From positions 1-60,967 of the forward strand of contig NZ_PDWW01000026.1 in NCBI RefSeq assembly GCF_010093445.1: DNA of 60,967 bases, in the 5' to 3' direction. Shown here piece after piece: positions 28,815 to 37,414 of this stretch (position 1 is its first letter; each line of letters opens with the position of its first letter). A model generated the notes under the pieces. It ran no database searches. It was not told the origin of the DNA and saw nothing but the letters and a program-made list of their open reading frames with translations. Made by a program: the position numbers and the translations under genes. The DNA is from Pseudoxanthomonas japonensis (lineage in GTDB: Bacteria > Pseudomonadota > Gammaproteobacteria > Xanthomonadales > Xanthomonadaceae).

Positions 28815-30755
28815 ATGGTGTCAGTCTTCGGCATGTTGCAGCGCGGTGCGATCTGCGTGGTGGCGCTCGCCTTGTCCCTGCCGGCGTGGGCCGCCAAGCC
28901 GGCGCACTACGTGCTTGGCGACACCAACGCGAAGACGCCGGGGCAGGTGCAGCCCGGCCTGCTGCTGATGGGCGGCGGCGACCGCAACTTCGACGCGATG
29001 CACTGGTTCATGAAGAAGGCCGGCAATGGCCACATCGTCGTGCTGCGCGCGTCACAGGCCGGCGAGATCGGCGAAGAGTTCTTCAACGAGGTCGGCGGCA
29101 TCGCCTCGGTGGAGACCTATGTCTTCACCGACCGCGAGGGCGCGAGCGACCCGGACGTGCTGCGCAGCCTCAAGCGCGCCGACGGTATCTTCCTGGCCGG
29201 TGGCGACCAGTCGCGCTACGTGCGCTTCTGGCGCGGCACGCCGGTGGGCGCCGCGCTGGACGCGCACGTGCGTGCCGGCAAGCCGCTGGGTGGTACCAGC
29301 GCCGGCCTGGCCATGCAGGGCGAGTACCTGTACGGCGCGATGGACGGCGGCAGCATCATCAGTCCGCGCGCGCTGGCCGATCCGCTGGGTGCGGACAACA
29401 CCATCGAGACCGGTTTCCTGCAACTGGCGCTGTTGAAGGGCGTGATCACCGATACGCATTTCAGCGAGCGCAACCGGCTGGGCCGGCTGATCGCGTTCGT
29501 GGCCAAGGCCGAATCGCTTGCCGGCCGCCCGATCCTGGGGTTGGGCGTGGACGAGGATGCCGCGGTCGCGGTGGAAGGCGATGGCAGCGCGCGCGTCTAC
29601 GCCACCGCACCGGGCGCCGGCGCCACGGTGGTGAAGGGCGGCTTCGCGCAGAAGCAGGTGGAAGACGAAGCGATGAACCTCGATCGCGTCGACACCGTCA
29701 TCGCCGGCGTCGATTCCGTGCTGCACCTGCCGAGCGGTCGCGTCGACAAGCCGGCCGCCGAGCGCCACTACGCCGTGCGCGACGGCGTGCTGGTGGCGCT
29801 GGATTCGCCGTTGCTGGTGATCCACGGCGGCGCCGGCGTCGAACGCGCCGGCATGACGCCGGCCGACGAGGACGCGGCGCGCAAGGCGCTTGAGGCGGCG
29901 TTGCGCGCGGGCCATGCACAGCTGAAGGACGGCAAGCCTGCGCTGGAGGCGGTGGCCGCCGCGATCACCGTGCTGGAGGATGCGCCGCAGTTCAACGCCG
30001 CGCGCGGCGCGGTGTTCACCCACGACGGCAAGAACGAACTCGATGCCTCGATCATGGACGGCGCCACCGGCAAGGCCGGCGCCGTCGCCGGCGTACACCG
30101 GGTCAAGAACCCGATCACGCTCGCGCGCGCGGTGATGGACAAGTCGCGCCACGTGATGATGGTCGGTGCTGGCGCGGAAGCGTTCGCGAAGGAGCAGGGC
30201 GTGACGCTGGTCGATCCGTCGTACTTCCGCACCGAGAAACGCTGGCAGCAGCTGCAGAACGCGTTGAAGGAAGAAAAGCAGGCGCAGGCGAGCAACACGC
30301 CGCTGGCGCTGCCAGGCAAGGCCTATTTCGGCACGGTCGGCGCGCTGGCGCTGGACGCGAAGGGCCAGCTGGCCGCGGGCACCTCGACCGGCGGCATGAC
30401 CAACAAGCGCTACGGCCGCGTCGGCGACTCGCCGATCATCGGCGCCGGCACGTGGGCCGACGATCGCTGCGCGTTCTCCGGCACCGGCTGGGGCGAGTAC
30501 TACATTCGCGCCGCCGCTGCGCATGAGGTCTGCGCGCGCGTGCGCCTGGCCGGGCACAGCATCGCGCGCGCATCCGAGGGCGTGATCAACCGCGACATCC
30601 CCAAGGCCGGCGGCGACGGCGGTGCCATCGCGCTGGGCGCCGACGGCAGCATGGCGTTCCCGTTCAACACCGAGGGCATGTACCGCGGCTGGATTGGCGC
30701 CGACGGCGTGCCGCATGTGGCGATCTACAAGGAAGACCCGCTGCCCGCGCGCTGA
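28815..30755 (+). CDS. Exported cyanophycinase-isoaspartyl peptidase fusion
   Basis: A 646-residue protein with a signal peptide (cleavage about residue 27). Residues 45-320 are an S51 cyanophycinase-like domain: GGDQ (129-132), nucleophile Ser162 in GGTSAGLAMQGE, the DTHFSERNRLGRL block with His215, and GLGVDEDAAVAVEGDG. Residues 332-640 are an Ntn-type isoaspartyl peptidase/L-asparaginase: VIHGGAGV, NAARGAVFTHDGKNELDASI, nucleophile Thr507 in GTVGALALD, then TSTGGMTNKRYGRVGDSP. Cyanophycinase cuts the Asp-Arg polymer cyanophycin to beta-Asp-Arg, which isoaspartyl peptidases split into Asp and Arg, so one chain could complete the breakdown. Both sets of motifs look intact. The activity and export are inferred. 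Confidence 0.9.
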   Translation: MVSVFGMLQRGAICVVALALSLPAWAAKPAHYVLGDTNAKTPGQVQPGLLLMGGGDRNFDAMHWFMKKAGNGHIVVLRASQAGEIGEEFFNEVGGIASVETYVFTDREGASDPDVLRSLKRADGIFLAGGDQSRYVRFWRGTPVGAALDAHVRAGKPLGGTSAGLAMQGEYLYGAMDGGSIISPRALADPLGADNTIETGFLQLALLKGVITDTHFSERNRLGRLIAFVAKAESLAGRPILGLGVDEDAAVAVEGDGSARVYATAPGAGATVVKGGFAQKQVEDEAMNLDRVDTVIAGVDSVLHLPSGRVDKPAAERHYAVRDGVLVALDSPLLVIHGGAGVERAGMTPADEDAARKALEAALRAGHAQLKDGKPALEAVAAAITVLEDAPQFNAARGAVFTHDGKNELDASIMDGATGKAGAVAGVHRVKNPITLARAVMDKSRHVMMVGAGAEAFAKEQGVTLVDPSYFRTEKRWQQLQNALKEEKQAQASNTPLALPGKAYFGTVGALALDAKGQLAAGTSTGGMTNKRYGRVGDSPIIGAGTWADDRCAFSGTGWGEYYIRAAAAHEVCARVRLAGHSIARASEGVINRDIPKAGGDGGAIALGADGSMAFPFNTEGMYRGWIGADGVPHVAIYKEDPLPAR

Positions 30756-30795
30756 GGCGATTGCACCTACGCTCCGCTTGGCCTAGAGGGGGAGC

Positions 30796-31527
30796 ATGGA
30801 CAAGATGCTTGGGATTGCGCTGTTACTCGGGACTATGGGGCTGTCGGCGGCAGCGCCGACGGACGGCGCTGTTGCCTTCCGCGTGCAGGCACGGGTCGAA
30901 CTCGATGCGCAGGGCGTACCGCGCCTTGTGCATGCCGATCAGGCGCTGCCCGCTCCCGTCCGGGACGCGATCGAGAAGCGGGTTCTTCAGTGGCGCTTTG
31001 AGCCCGCTCGCGTCAATGGCGAGCCGCGGAGTGGAGCCACGACAGTGTTCCTCAACACGTGTGCGATGCCTGCCGAGAACGGCGCCTTGCGGCTGGCGAT
31101 GGAGTACCACGGGCACGGTCCTGGTTACACAGGCGGGGGCAGCGCACCCATGCCGCCGCGATACCCGGTCGATGCCGTCAGGGTCGGTAAGCAAGGTGCA
31201 TTCCGCGTGACCATGGAGATTGGCGTCGACGGCCACGCGAGGATCCAGGACATCGAGACGCTGAAGGGAACGGCGTGGCCTTTTCAGAAGCGCTTGAAGG
31301 AATGGGCAAATTCGTTGCGCTACGTGCCGGAAGAAGTCGACGGCAGACCCGTCGCCACCCGTATCGCCCTCTCTGTCGCCTTCACGATCGGTGATGGAGC
31401 TCCCCGCCAGCGGACGGCTCCCGAGAACGCTGCCGCGTGCTCGGCGGCGATGGGAGCGGGAGACGGCGAGGAGCCGCTGCAGCCTGTCGTGCTCGATTCG
31501 CCCTTCAAGCTGAAGGAAGCCGGCTGA
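30796..31527 (+). CDS. Exported TonB C-terminal-like protein
   Basis: A 243-residue protein with a short signal peptide (LGIALLLGTMGLSAAA). The first half has VELDAQGVPRLVHAD and LQWRFEPARVNGEP. The second half matches the TonB C-terminal fold (PPRYPVDAVRVGKQGAFRV, then GVDGHARIQDIETLKG). The same two-part layout and the WRFE motif occur in the protein at 10168-11040, so the two are probably paralogues. No membrane anchor or TonB proline region is present. The ribosome binding site AGGGGGAGC supports the start; the gene is 40 bases after the fusion enzyme. Confidence 0.78.
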   Translation: MDKMLGIALLLGTMGLSAAAPTDGAVAFRVQARVELDAQGVPRLVHADQALPAPVRDAIEKRVLQWRFEPARVNGEPRSGATTVFLNTCAMPAENGALRLAMEYHGHGPGYTGGGSAPMPPRYPVDAVRVGKQGAFRVTMEIGVDGHARIQDIETLKGTAWPFQKRLKEWANSLRYVPEEVDGRPVATRIALSVAFTIGDGAPRQRTAPENAAACSAAMGAGDGEEPLQPVVLDSPFKLKEAG

Positions 31528-31601
31528 CGCCCGTTGGGGGCACCCTGTAGGGCGTCCCGTCGCTGGTGGGCTTGGGCAGGCGCGTCCGATGTGTCTGCCT
31601 C

Positions 31602-31654
31602 TGTGACCCATGTCGCAAATGTGACGACTGTAAGTTAGGATACATGTCACATTT
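31602..31654 (+). promoter_or_regulatory. CRP/Clp-like site and 9-bp inverted repeat
   Basis: TGTGA-CCCATG-TCGCA (31602-31617) differs by one base from the CRP-family consensus TGTGA-N6-TCACA; Xanthomonads carry the CRP homologue Clp. Overlapping it, AAATGTGAC (31617-31625) and GTCACATTT (31646-31654) form a perfect inverted repeat with a 20-base spacer. A possible -10 (TAGGAT, 31636-31641) lies inside that spacer. The arrangement would suit a class II activated promoter for the surface-protein gene at 31784. It is sequence reading only. Confidence 0.45.
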
Positions 31655-31783
31655 CGGCCGGCCCCTCCTCGCCTGGAAGGCGTCTTGGGTCGGCTTGCCA
31701 CAGGGGGCAAGCGGTAAGGGTCCGTTGTCGGATGGACCTGCGGAGCGCCTCTTCCACAGAAGCGTCAGGGGATCCGTTCGTCG

Positions 31784-33511
31784 ATGTCGTACCGCGCTAT
31801 TGATGCCTTGCACCCGCAGGGCGCATGTTCTGCACGCCTGTCCGTTTCCCCCGTCTCCCGCATCGCCGGCGCCCCCGGCGGCTGGCGTCGTCGCCTCTCC
31901 CAGGCGGCCCTGCTGTCCATGGGTCTGCTGCTCGCAGGGTCGGCACTGGCATTGATCACCGGCAGCTGGACGACCAGCGGCGCCGCGTCGGCCAACACCA
32001 CCGTCAACGGCATCACGGTGACCTTCACCGGTACTGCCGACGAGGCCTATTCGAACGGCACCTTCAACACCACCAACCGGTGGAGCGATCCGTACGGCGG
32101 CACCGTGAGTGGCGGCGCATCGCTGACCATGGTCTTCGACAGCGCCGGCGCGCGGAACTACGTGGTCACCTTCAGCAAGCCGGTCGACAATCCGGTGCTG
32201 CACATCGACCGCATCGGCGGCTTCTACAACAACAACCTGCCCAACAGCACGCGCTGGGAACTGACATCGTTCAATGCGCAGGGCAACGCGGTGGCGCTGG
32301 AACGGCTGGCCGGCAACAACCAGTTCGTCGTCGATGCCGCGCAGTCGCGCTTCTATCGCGCCACCGGCACCGGCTTCAGCGGCACCGGCAGTTCCGAGTG
32401 CAGCACCAACAGCAACGGCACCGGCTGCGGCTCGGTGCGGTTCAACGGCACGGGCATCACCAGCCTGACCTTCCGGGTGGACATGATCGGCTCGCGCGGC
32501 GACGGCGACGAACTGGAAATGCGCTGGAGCTTCCCGGGTTCCAGCGTGATCGTGCGCAAGCAGTCCGTGGGCGGCACCGGCACGTTCCCGTTCACCACCA
32601 GCGGCGCGCTGACGCCCTCGTTCACCCTGGCGACCACGGCACAGAACACGCCCGTCTCGTCCACGACGTATCCCATCACCAACCACGCCGCCGCGATCAC
32701 GCTGAGCGAATCCACGCCGCCCGCCGGCTACGTGATGACCGCCGGCAGCTGCGTCGACCAGACCGGCGCCGCGGTGCCGGCGACCGTGAATACAGCGACG
32801 CGCCAGATCGCCATCGGTGCCGCCAGCTACGGCACCAGCCAGACCATCACCTGCACCTTCACCAACAGCGCGACGGCGACGCTGGCGCTGGCGAAGACGT
32901 GGGTCAACGCCGCCGTCAACGACACCGCGGTGCTGTCGGCGACCGGCGGTGCCAACACCGCCACGCTGGCGTCCACCGCCAACAGTGCCTCCGAGACCGA
33001 TACCGGCGCGGCCGTGCAGGTCGTCCCGGGCAACGTGATCACGCTGGCCGAGACCCTCGGTGCGGGCAATGCACGGACCTACACCGCGAGTGCGTGGTCG
33101 TGCAGCGGTGGCAGCCTGAGCGGCAACACGCTGACGCTGACCGCGGCGCATGCGGGGCAGGCGATCGTCTGTACCGTCACCAACAGCGCTCGCGTGGCGG
33201 ACGTGTCGGTGGTGAAGTCGACGGCCGCGGGTCCTGCCGTCAGCGGGCAGGTGCGGAACTTCACCGTGACCGTCTCCAACGCCGGTCCCTCGGCCGCCGA
33301 CGGCGCCGTGGTCAGCGACACGCCCGGCGCGGGACTCGCATGCCCGGCGTCCGGCAACCCCATCAGCTGCACCGCCAGCGGCGGCGCGGCCTGCCCCGGC
33401 GCAGCGGCGTTGCCGACGCTGGTAAGCGGCGGCGTGGCCGTGCCGACGCTGCCGTCGGGCGGCACCGTGACCTTTACCGTGCCCTGCCAGGTGACGGCGA
33501 CGGGTCTGTGA
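31784..33511 (+). CDS. Exported surface protein with DUF11-type repeats
   Basis: A 575-residue secreted or surface protein. The first about 38 residues form an extended N-terminal region, followed by a signal sequence (LSQAALLSMGLLLAGSALA). The next about 200 residues form an adhesin-like beta domain rich in Thr/Asn/Gly. Repeated beta-sandwich modules follow (TNSATATLALAKTWVNA, TNSARVADVSVVKSTAAG), and the last is a DUF11-type unit (SVVKSTAAGPAVSGQVRNFT, VSNAGPSAADGAVVSD). It ends directly after FTVPCQVTATGL; relatives often continue or end near this point, so truncation cannot be decided. A hairpin at 33520-33538 follows the stop. Confidence 0.82.
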   Translation: MSYRAIDALHPQGACSARLSVSPVSRIAGAPGGWRRRLSQAALLSMGLLLAGSALALITGSWTTSGAASANTTVNGITVTFTGTADEAYSNGTFNTTNRWSDPYGGTVSGGASLTMVFDSAGARNYVVTFSKPVDNPVLHIDRIGGFYNNNLPNSTRWELTSFNAQGNAVALERLAGNNQFVVDAAQSRFYRATGTGFSGTGSSECSTNSNGTGCGSVRFNGTGITSLTFRVDMIGSRGDGDELEMRWSFPGSSVIVRKQSVGGTGTFPFTTSGALTPSFTLATTAQNTPVSSTTYPITNHAAAITLSESTPPAGYVMTAGSCVDQTGAAVPATVNTATRQIAIGAASYGTSQTITCTFTNSATATLALAKTWVNAAVNDTAVLSATGGANTATLASTANSASETDTGAAVQVVPGNVITLAETLGAGNARTYTASAWSCSGGSLSGNTLTLTAAHAGQAIVCTVTNSARVADVSVVKSTAAGPAVSGQVRNFTVTVSNAGPSAADGAVVSDTPGAGLACPASGNPISCTASGGAACPGAAALPTLVSGGVAVPTLPSGGTVTFTVPCQVTATGL

Positions 33512-33519
33512 GGCGGCGG

Positions 33520-33538
33520 GCGCGCTTCCCAAGCGCGC
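33520..33538 (+). terminator. Hairpin after the surface-protein gene
   Basis: GCGCGCTT-CCC-AAGCGCGC forms an 8-bp stem nine bases after the stop. No T-run follows, so termination strength is uncertain. Confidence 0.4.
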
Positions 33539-33583
33539 GCCGAGTCCCCATGATGCGGCTCCGTTCTTCGCCGCGTTGATGCA

Positions 33584-35683
33584 ATGAGCCGTACCGCCTG
33601 GCTGTGGGTGGTGGTGATCCTGACCGCCATCGCCCTGGCCGCGACCTTCCTGGTCACGCCGCGTTTTCCCGTCCCTGTGCCCGATGCCGGTCCGCCGGTC
33701 ACGCCGTTCGGCTGGACCGGGCAGTTGTCGCTGGTTGCCGGCGACGGCGTGCGCGGCGCGCAGGAAGGCGCAGGCCCGCAGGCGCGCTTCGACGATCCCT
33801 GGGGCATCGTCGTGATGGAGGACGGCACGCGCTACGTCGCCGATGCGGGCGACAACAACCGCATCCGCCGCATCACGCGCGAGGGCGTGGTCACGACACT
33901 GGCGGGCGGTCGCGAAGGCTTCGCCGACGGAACGGGTCCGGCCGCGGCCTTCCACACGCCGTCCGCACTGGCCCGCGATGCCGGAGGCAACCTCTACGTC
34001 GCCGACACCGGCAACCATGCGATCCGCAAGGTGACGCCCGAGGGCGTCGTGAGCACGGTTGCCGGTACCGGCGAAGCGGGTTTCCGCGATGGCACCGCGG
34101 CGCAGGCGCAGTTCAACGGGCCCATCGGCGTCGCCGTGGATGGTGCCGGGCGCATCTACGTGGCGGATACCTACAACGACCGCATCCGCCTGATCGACCG
34201 CGATGGCCAGGTTAGCACCCTGGCCGGCGGCGACATGCCCGGTTTCGTCGACGGCACCGGTGGCGAAGCGCGCTTCGATACGCCGACCGGCATCGCCGTC
34301 GATGCCACCGGCGTGGTCTGGGTGGCCGACCTGCGCAACGATGCCCTCCGCCGTATCGGGCCGCAGGGCGGGGTCAGCACCTTGCCGATGCTGGCCGACC
34401 TGCCGGACCAGGCGGGGCCGCGCCGCCCCTTGTCGCTGGCGCTGACGCACGATGGCCACCTGTATGTCGGCGAGCTGTTCAGCGGCCGGGTGATGCAGGT
34501 GATGCGCGATGGCCGCTGGCGGGCCCTCGCGGGGCATCTGCCCGGGCAACGCCTCTCGCGCACGGCGGGCCTGGCTGTCGACGCCGGCGGTGACGTGCAC
34601 TTCACCGATGCCGGCAGCCATCGCGTGCATCGCATTGCGCCGCTGGCGGCCGGTGCGGCGCAGGTTCCCGTGGCGGTCGGTCCATCGCAGGACGACCCGC
34701 TGCCGCAGACGTCGGGGCGCTGGCCGCTGGCGCCGCAGGACGGCTGGCACGAGGTGGTCGGCACACTGGGCGAAGTGCGCGGCGATTACAGCGGCGAGAG
34801 CCGGCACCATCTGCATGGCGGTCTCGACATCCGCGGCGATGTCGGCGCGACCGTGCTGGCCATCGCCGATGGCAAGGTGAGCAGTCCGTCCGCGGCATGG
34901 AACTTCAACGGCCTCAGCGAAGGGCTGGGCCTGGGGCCGCTGGACTACATCCACATGCGCGTCGGCCGCACGCCACGCGGCGATCTGCTCGATCCCGCGC
35001 GTTTCCAGTTGCTGCGCGACCTGAGCGGTGATGCCAGCCGCATCCGCGTGCGCCGCGGCACCCGCTTCGCCGCGGGCGACGCGCTGGGCACGGTCAACCG
35101 CATGGCGCACGTGCACCTGTCGATCGGGCCTTCGGGCTACGAGCGCAACGCGATCGCGCTGGGCTTCACCGGGTTCACCGATACGTATCCGCCGCGGATC
35201 GACGAGGTCGCCCTGTTCGATACGCTGGACCAGCCCATCGACCAGCGCCAGGAAGGACGCGTCCTGGTGCCGCGCGACCTGCAGGGCGTGCGCATCGTCG
35301 TGGATGCGTGGGACCAGGTCGACCGCAACCTGCCGCGCCGCCGCCTGGGCCTGTACGCGCTGGGTTACCAACTGCTGCACGACGACGGCACGCCGGTCAC
35401 CGGCTTCGAGTCCCCGCGCATGACGCTCGACTTCCAGCGCCTGCCATCCGACGAGGCGGTACAGATCGCCTACGCGCCGGGCAGCGGCATCACCGTGCAC
35501 GGCAGTGCGGTCACGCGGTTCAAGTACAGCGTCACCAACACGGTACGCGACGGCAGGTGGAGCGAGGGCACGTGGCAGGCGGGCGCGCTGCCGCCGGGCG
35601 ACTACACCCTCCGGATCCCTGCCCGCGATTACCACGGCAATGAAGCACAGGGCCGTCGCGACCTGAAACTGCGCCTCCCGTAG
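33584..35683 (+). CDS. NHL beta-propeller protein with M23 (LytM) peptidase domain
   Basis: A 699-residue protein anchored by an N-terminal helix (LWVVVILTAIALAATFLV). Residues about 45-350 hold five or more NHL-type repeats (DDPWGIVVMEDGTRYVADAG, VAVDGAGRIYVADTYNDRIR and similar). Residues about 380-530 are an M23-like domain with H411-x3-D415 (LHGGLDIRGDVGATVLAIAD) and H509-x-H511 (AHVHLSIG), so the zinc ligands of LytM peptidases are present. A C-terminal beta region follows. A peptidoglycan or cell-surface role is likely but unproven. The stop codon lies inside a GTAG REP. Confidence 0.85.
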   Translation: MSRTAWLWVVVILTAIALAATFLVTPRFPVPVPDAGPPVTPFGWTGQLSLVAGDGVRGAQEGAGPQARFDDPWGIVVMEDGTRYVADAGDNNRIRRITREGVVTTLAGGREGFADGTGPAAAFHTPSALARDAGGNLYVADTGNHAIRKVTPEGVVSTVAGTGEAGFRDGTAAQAQFNGPIGVAVDGAGRIYVADTYNDRIRLIDRDGQVSTLAGGDMPGFVDGTGGEARFDTPTGIAVDATGVVWVADLRNDALRRIGPQGGVSTLPMLADLPDQAGPRRPLSLALTHDGHLYVGELFSGRVMQVMRDGRWRALAGHLPGQRLSRTAGLAVDAGGDVHFTDAGSHRVHRIAPLAAGAAQVPVAVGPSQDDPLPQTSGRWPLAPQDGWHEVVGTLGEVRGDYSGESRHHLHGGLDIRGDVGATVLAIADGKVSSPSAAWNFNGLSEGLGLGPLDYIHMRVGRTPRGDLLDPARFQLLRDLSGDASRIRVRRGTRFAAGDALGTVNRMAHVHLSIGPSGYERNAIALGFTGFTDTYPPRIDEVALFDTLDQPIDQRQEGRVLVPRDLQGVRIVVDAWDQVDRNLPRRRLGLYALGYQLLHDDGTPVTGFESPRMTLDFQRLPSDEAVQIAYAPGSGITVHGSAVTRFKYSVTNTVRDGRWSEGTWQAGALPPGDYTLRIPARDYHGNEAQGRRDLKLRLP

Positions 35684-35705
35684 GGCGGGCTCAAGCCCGC
35701 CGGCC
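35680..35705 (+). repeat. GTAG REP overlapping a stop codon
   Basis: GTAG followed by the palindrome GGCGGGCT-CA-AGCCCGCC (35684-35701). The TAG stop codon of the NHL/M23 gene is the TAG of the GTAG end. Its position right at the gene end suggests it also ends or protects the transcript. Confidence 0.65.
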
Positions 35706-35799
35706 TCTGCCGCGCGGTACCGTGTCGATCCGCGCCACCGCCGTTCGTCGCACTCCTGAAAGCGGCCGGAGCGACCGGTCCGCACGACAGGAGATCGCA

Positions 35800-36225
35800 A
35801 TGCGCGTCATGGTCATCGTGAAGGCCAGTCCCGAGTCGGAAGCCGGGAAGATGCCGGGTACCGGACTGCTCGAGGAGATGGGCAAGTTCAACGAAGCACT
35901 GGTCAAGGCCGGCATCCTGCTGGCCGGTGAGGGACTGCATCCCACCTCGCGCGGCGCACGCGTGCGCTTCGACGGCAGGCAGCGGACGGTCATCGACGGC
36001 CCCTTCGGCGAGACGAAGGAACTCGTCGCCGGTTTCTGGCTGTGGCAGGTGCGCAACTTCGACGAGGCGATCGAGTGGATCAAGCGCGCGCCATTCGATG
36101 GCGGCGAGGAGATCGAGCTGCGCCCGGTGTTCGAGGCCGAGGACTTCGGCGACGAACTGACGCCGGAATTGCGCGAGCAGGAAGCGCGCCTCGCCGCGCA
36201 GATCCAGTCGCAGACACAGGCCTGA
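35800..36225 (+). CDS. YciI/DGPF family protein
   Basis: A 141-residue cytosolic protein with a ferredoxin-like fold. It shows the family motif VIDGPFGETKELVAGFWLW and the start MRVMVIVKASPESEAG. The DGPF (YCII-related) family includes small proteins often paired with ECF sigma factors, but no specific reaction is established here. The ATG at 35800 follows CAGGAGATC. A VOC protein gene begins 10 bases after its stop, so the two form an operon. Confidence 0.85.
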   Translation: MRVMVIVKASPESEAGKMPGTGLLEEMGKFNEALVKAGILLAGEGLHPTSRGARVRFDGRQRTVIDGPFGETKELVAGFWLWQVRNFDEAIEWIKRAPFDGGEEIELRPVFEAEDFGDELTPELREQEARLAAQIQSQTQA

Positions 36226-36235
36226 GGGAGCGATC

Positions 36236-36643
36236 ATGACCACCCAGATCTTCGTCAACCTGCCGGTCCGCGACCTGGACAGGTCCAAGGCGTTCTTCGC
36301 GGCGCTCGGCTACGCGAACAACCCGCAGTTCACCGACGAGAACGCCGCCTGCATCGTCATCAGCGACACCATCTACGTGATGCTGCTGGTGGAGCCGTTC
36401 TTCCAGGGCTTCACCCGCAAGACGATCTGCGATGCGCGCACGCACACGGAAGCGATCCTCTGCCTGTCGGCCGAGTCGCGCGCCGGCGTCGATGCGCTGG
36501 CGGACAAGGCGATCGCCGCCGGCGGCAGCGAAACGCTCGAAGCGAAGGACTACGGTTTCATGTACCAGCGCAGCTTCCAGGATCCCGACGGTCACCAGTG
36601 GGAAGTCGTGCATATGGACGATGCCGCGATGCCAAAGGATTGA
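36236..36643 (+). CDS. VOC (glyoxalase/bleomycin-resistance fold) protein
   Basis: A 135-residue protein. FVNLPVRDLDRSKAFFAALG and the end SFQDPDGHQWEVVHMD are the two hallmarks of the VOC superfamily. Metal-ligand positions (His in the second block and Glu near the end) are present, but the substrate is not predictable. It is the second gene of an operon with the YciI/DGPF protein. Confidence 0.87.
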   Translation: MTTQIFVNLPVRDLDRSKAFFAALGYANNPQFTDENAACIVISDTIYVMLLVEPFFQGFTRKTICDARTHTEAILCLSAESRAGVDALADKAIAAGGSETLEAKDYGFMYQRSFQDPDGHQWEVVHMDDAAMPKD

Positions 36644-36754
36644 CGTACATGAATGTAGGCGGCGCATCGCGTGCGATTTGCCTGAGAAGGCTTGCAGGTG
36701 TGGTCCATCTGTCGTACAGATGAGGCCACGCACGCGCGACGCCGGAGGCCATCG

Positions 36755-37393
36755 ATGCAGGGCAGGAAGCCAGCCGACGCGCGATACCGTGCAGCGCGCA
36801 CGCGATCGCTGGCGTGGATCGCGGCGATGATCGTCTCAACCGCAGGATGCCAGGGCATGGCGATGACGCAGGAATCGGGCGCCGGAAGGGCCAGCAAGAT
36901 CGACAATACGGTCGCCGACTGGCCGCTGACCTTTGTCCGGCACAATTTTGGCGCCACCAGCTATTCGACCTATGGTTGCAAGGTGCTCTACAACGGGTTC
37001 CTGCACCTTTCGGAAGAGGACGACGTGCTGCAGATGTCGTCCGCACGCGCGCATCCCGATTCGCTCCGGAAGACCTCTGCCGGTTACCTGGGCGTCAAGA
37101 ATTTTCCGGCGCCCGCAAAGGTCACCTGGCGATCCGCCGACGGCGTTGCCCATGAAGCGGACGTGGACATCGGCGCGATATTCAAGGACCGGATGATCCT
37201 GCATCGGGTGCCGCGAGAGGATGTTCGTGAAGGGGTCTCGATCACGGATCCCGACATCATCCTCGAAGTGAACGACCGCACGATCAACGTGTACATGCGT
37301 GCGTTCGTTCCCACGCGCGAGCTGCAGATTCCGGGCAACCGCTACAGCGGCCATCGCGATGATCTTGTCCTGGCCTGGACCAGGACGTACTGA
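36755..37393 (+). CDS. Lipoprotein, candidate immunity protein
   Basis: A 212-residue lipoprotein. The signal peptide ends in the lipobox STAGC (Cys32), and the mature part is periplasmic (VADWPLTFVRHNFGATSYST, IPGNRYSGHRDDLVLAWTR). I do not recognise a named family with certainty. The ATG at 36755 follows a good CGGAGG ribosome binding site; an ATG at 36692 is in frame but poorer. It stands 21 bases before a Tle1-like lipase gene. Lipoproteins in this position commonly neutralise the lipase of a secretion-system effector pair, so an immunity role is inferred. Confidence 0.75.
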   Translation: MQGRKPADARYRAARTRSLAWIAAMIVSTAGCQGMAMTQESGAGRASKIDNTVADWPLTFVRHNFGATSYSTYGCKVLYNGFLHLSEEDDVLQMSSARAHPDSLRKTSAGYLGVKNFPAPAKVTWRSADGVAHEADVDIGAIFKDRMILHRVPREDVREGVSITDPDIILEVNDRTINVYMRAFVPTRELQIPGNRYSGHRDDLVLAWTRTY

Positions 37394-37414
37394 TGCATTT
37401 CCACGGAGTGGAGC

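Noticed and set aside
33400..33520. Possible frameshift or early stop at the end of the surface protein
   Set aside because: The last residues are consistent with a beta-sandwich edge, and a hairpin follows the stop. I cannot tell a natural end from a truncation, so no pseudogene call is made.
31505..35800. A 1431-codon open frame on the minus strand over the surface and NHL/M23 genes
   Set aside because: Low-complexity Arg/Gly/Ala sequence. The plus-strand genes have signal peptides and family motifs, so this is a codon-bias shadow.
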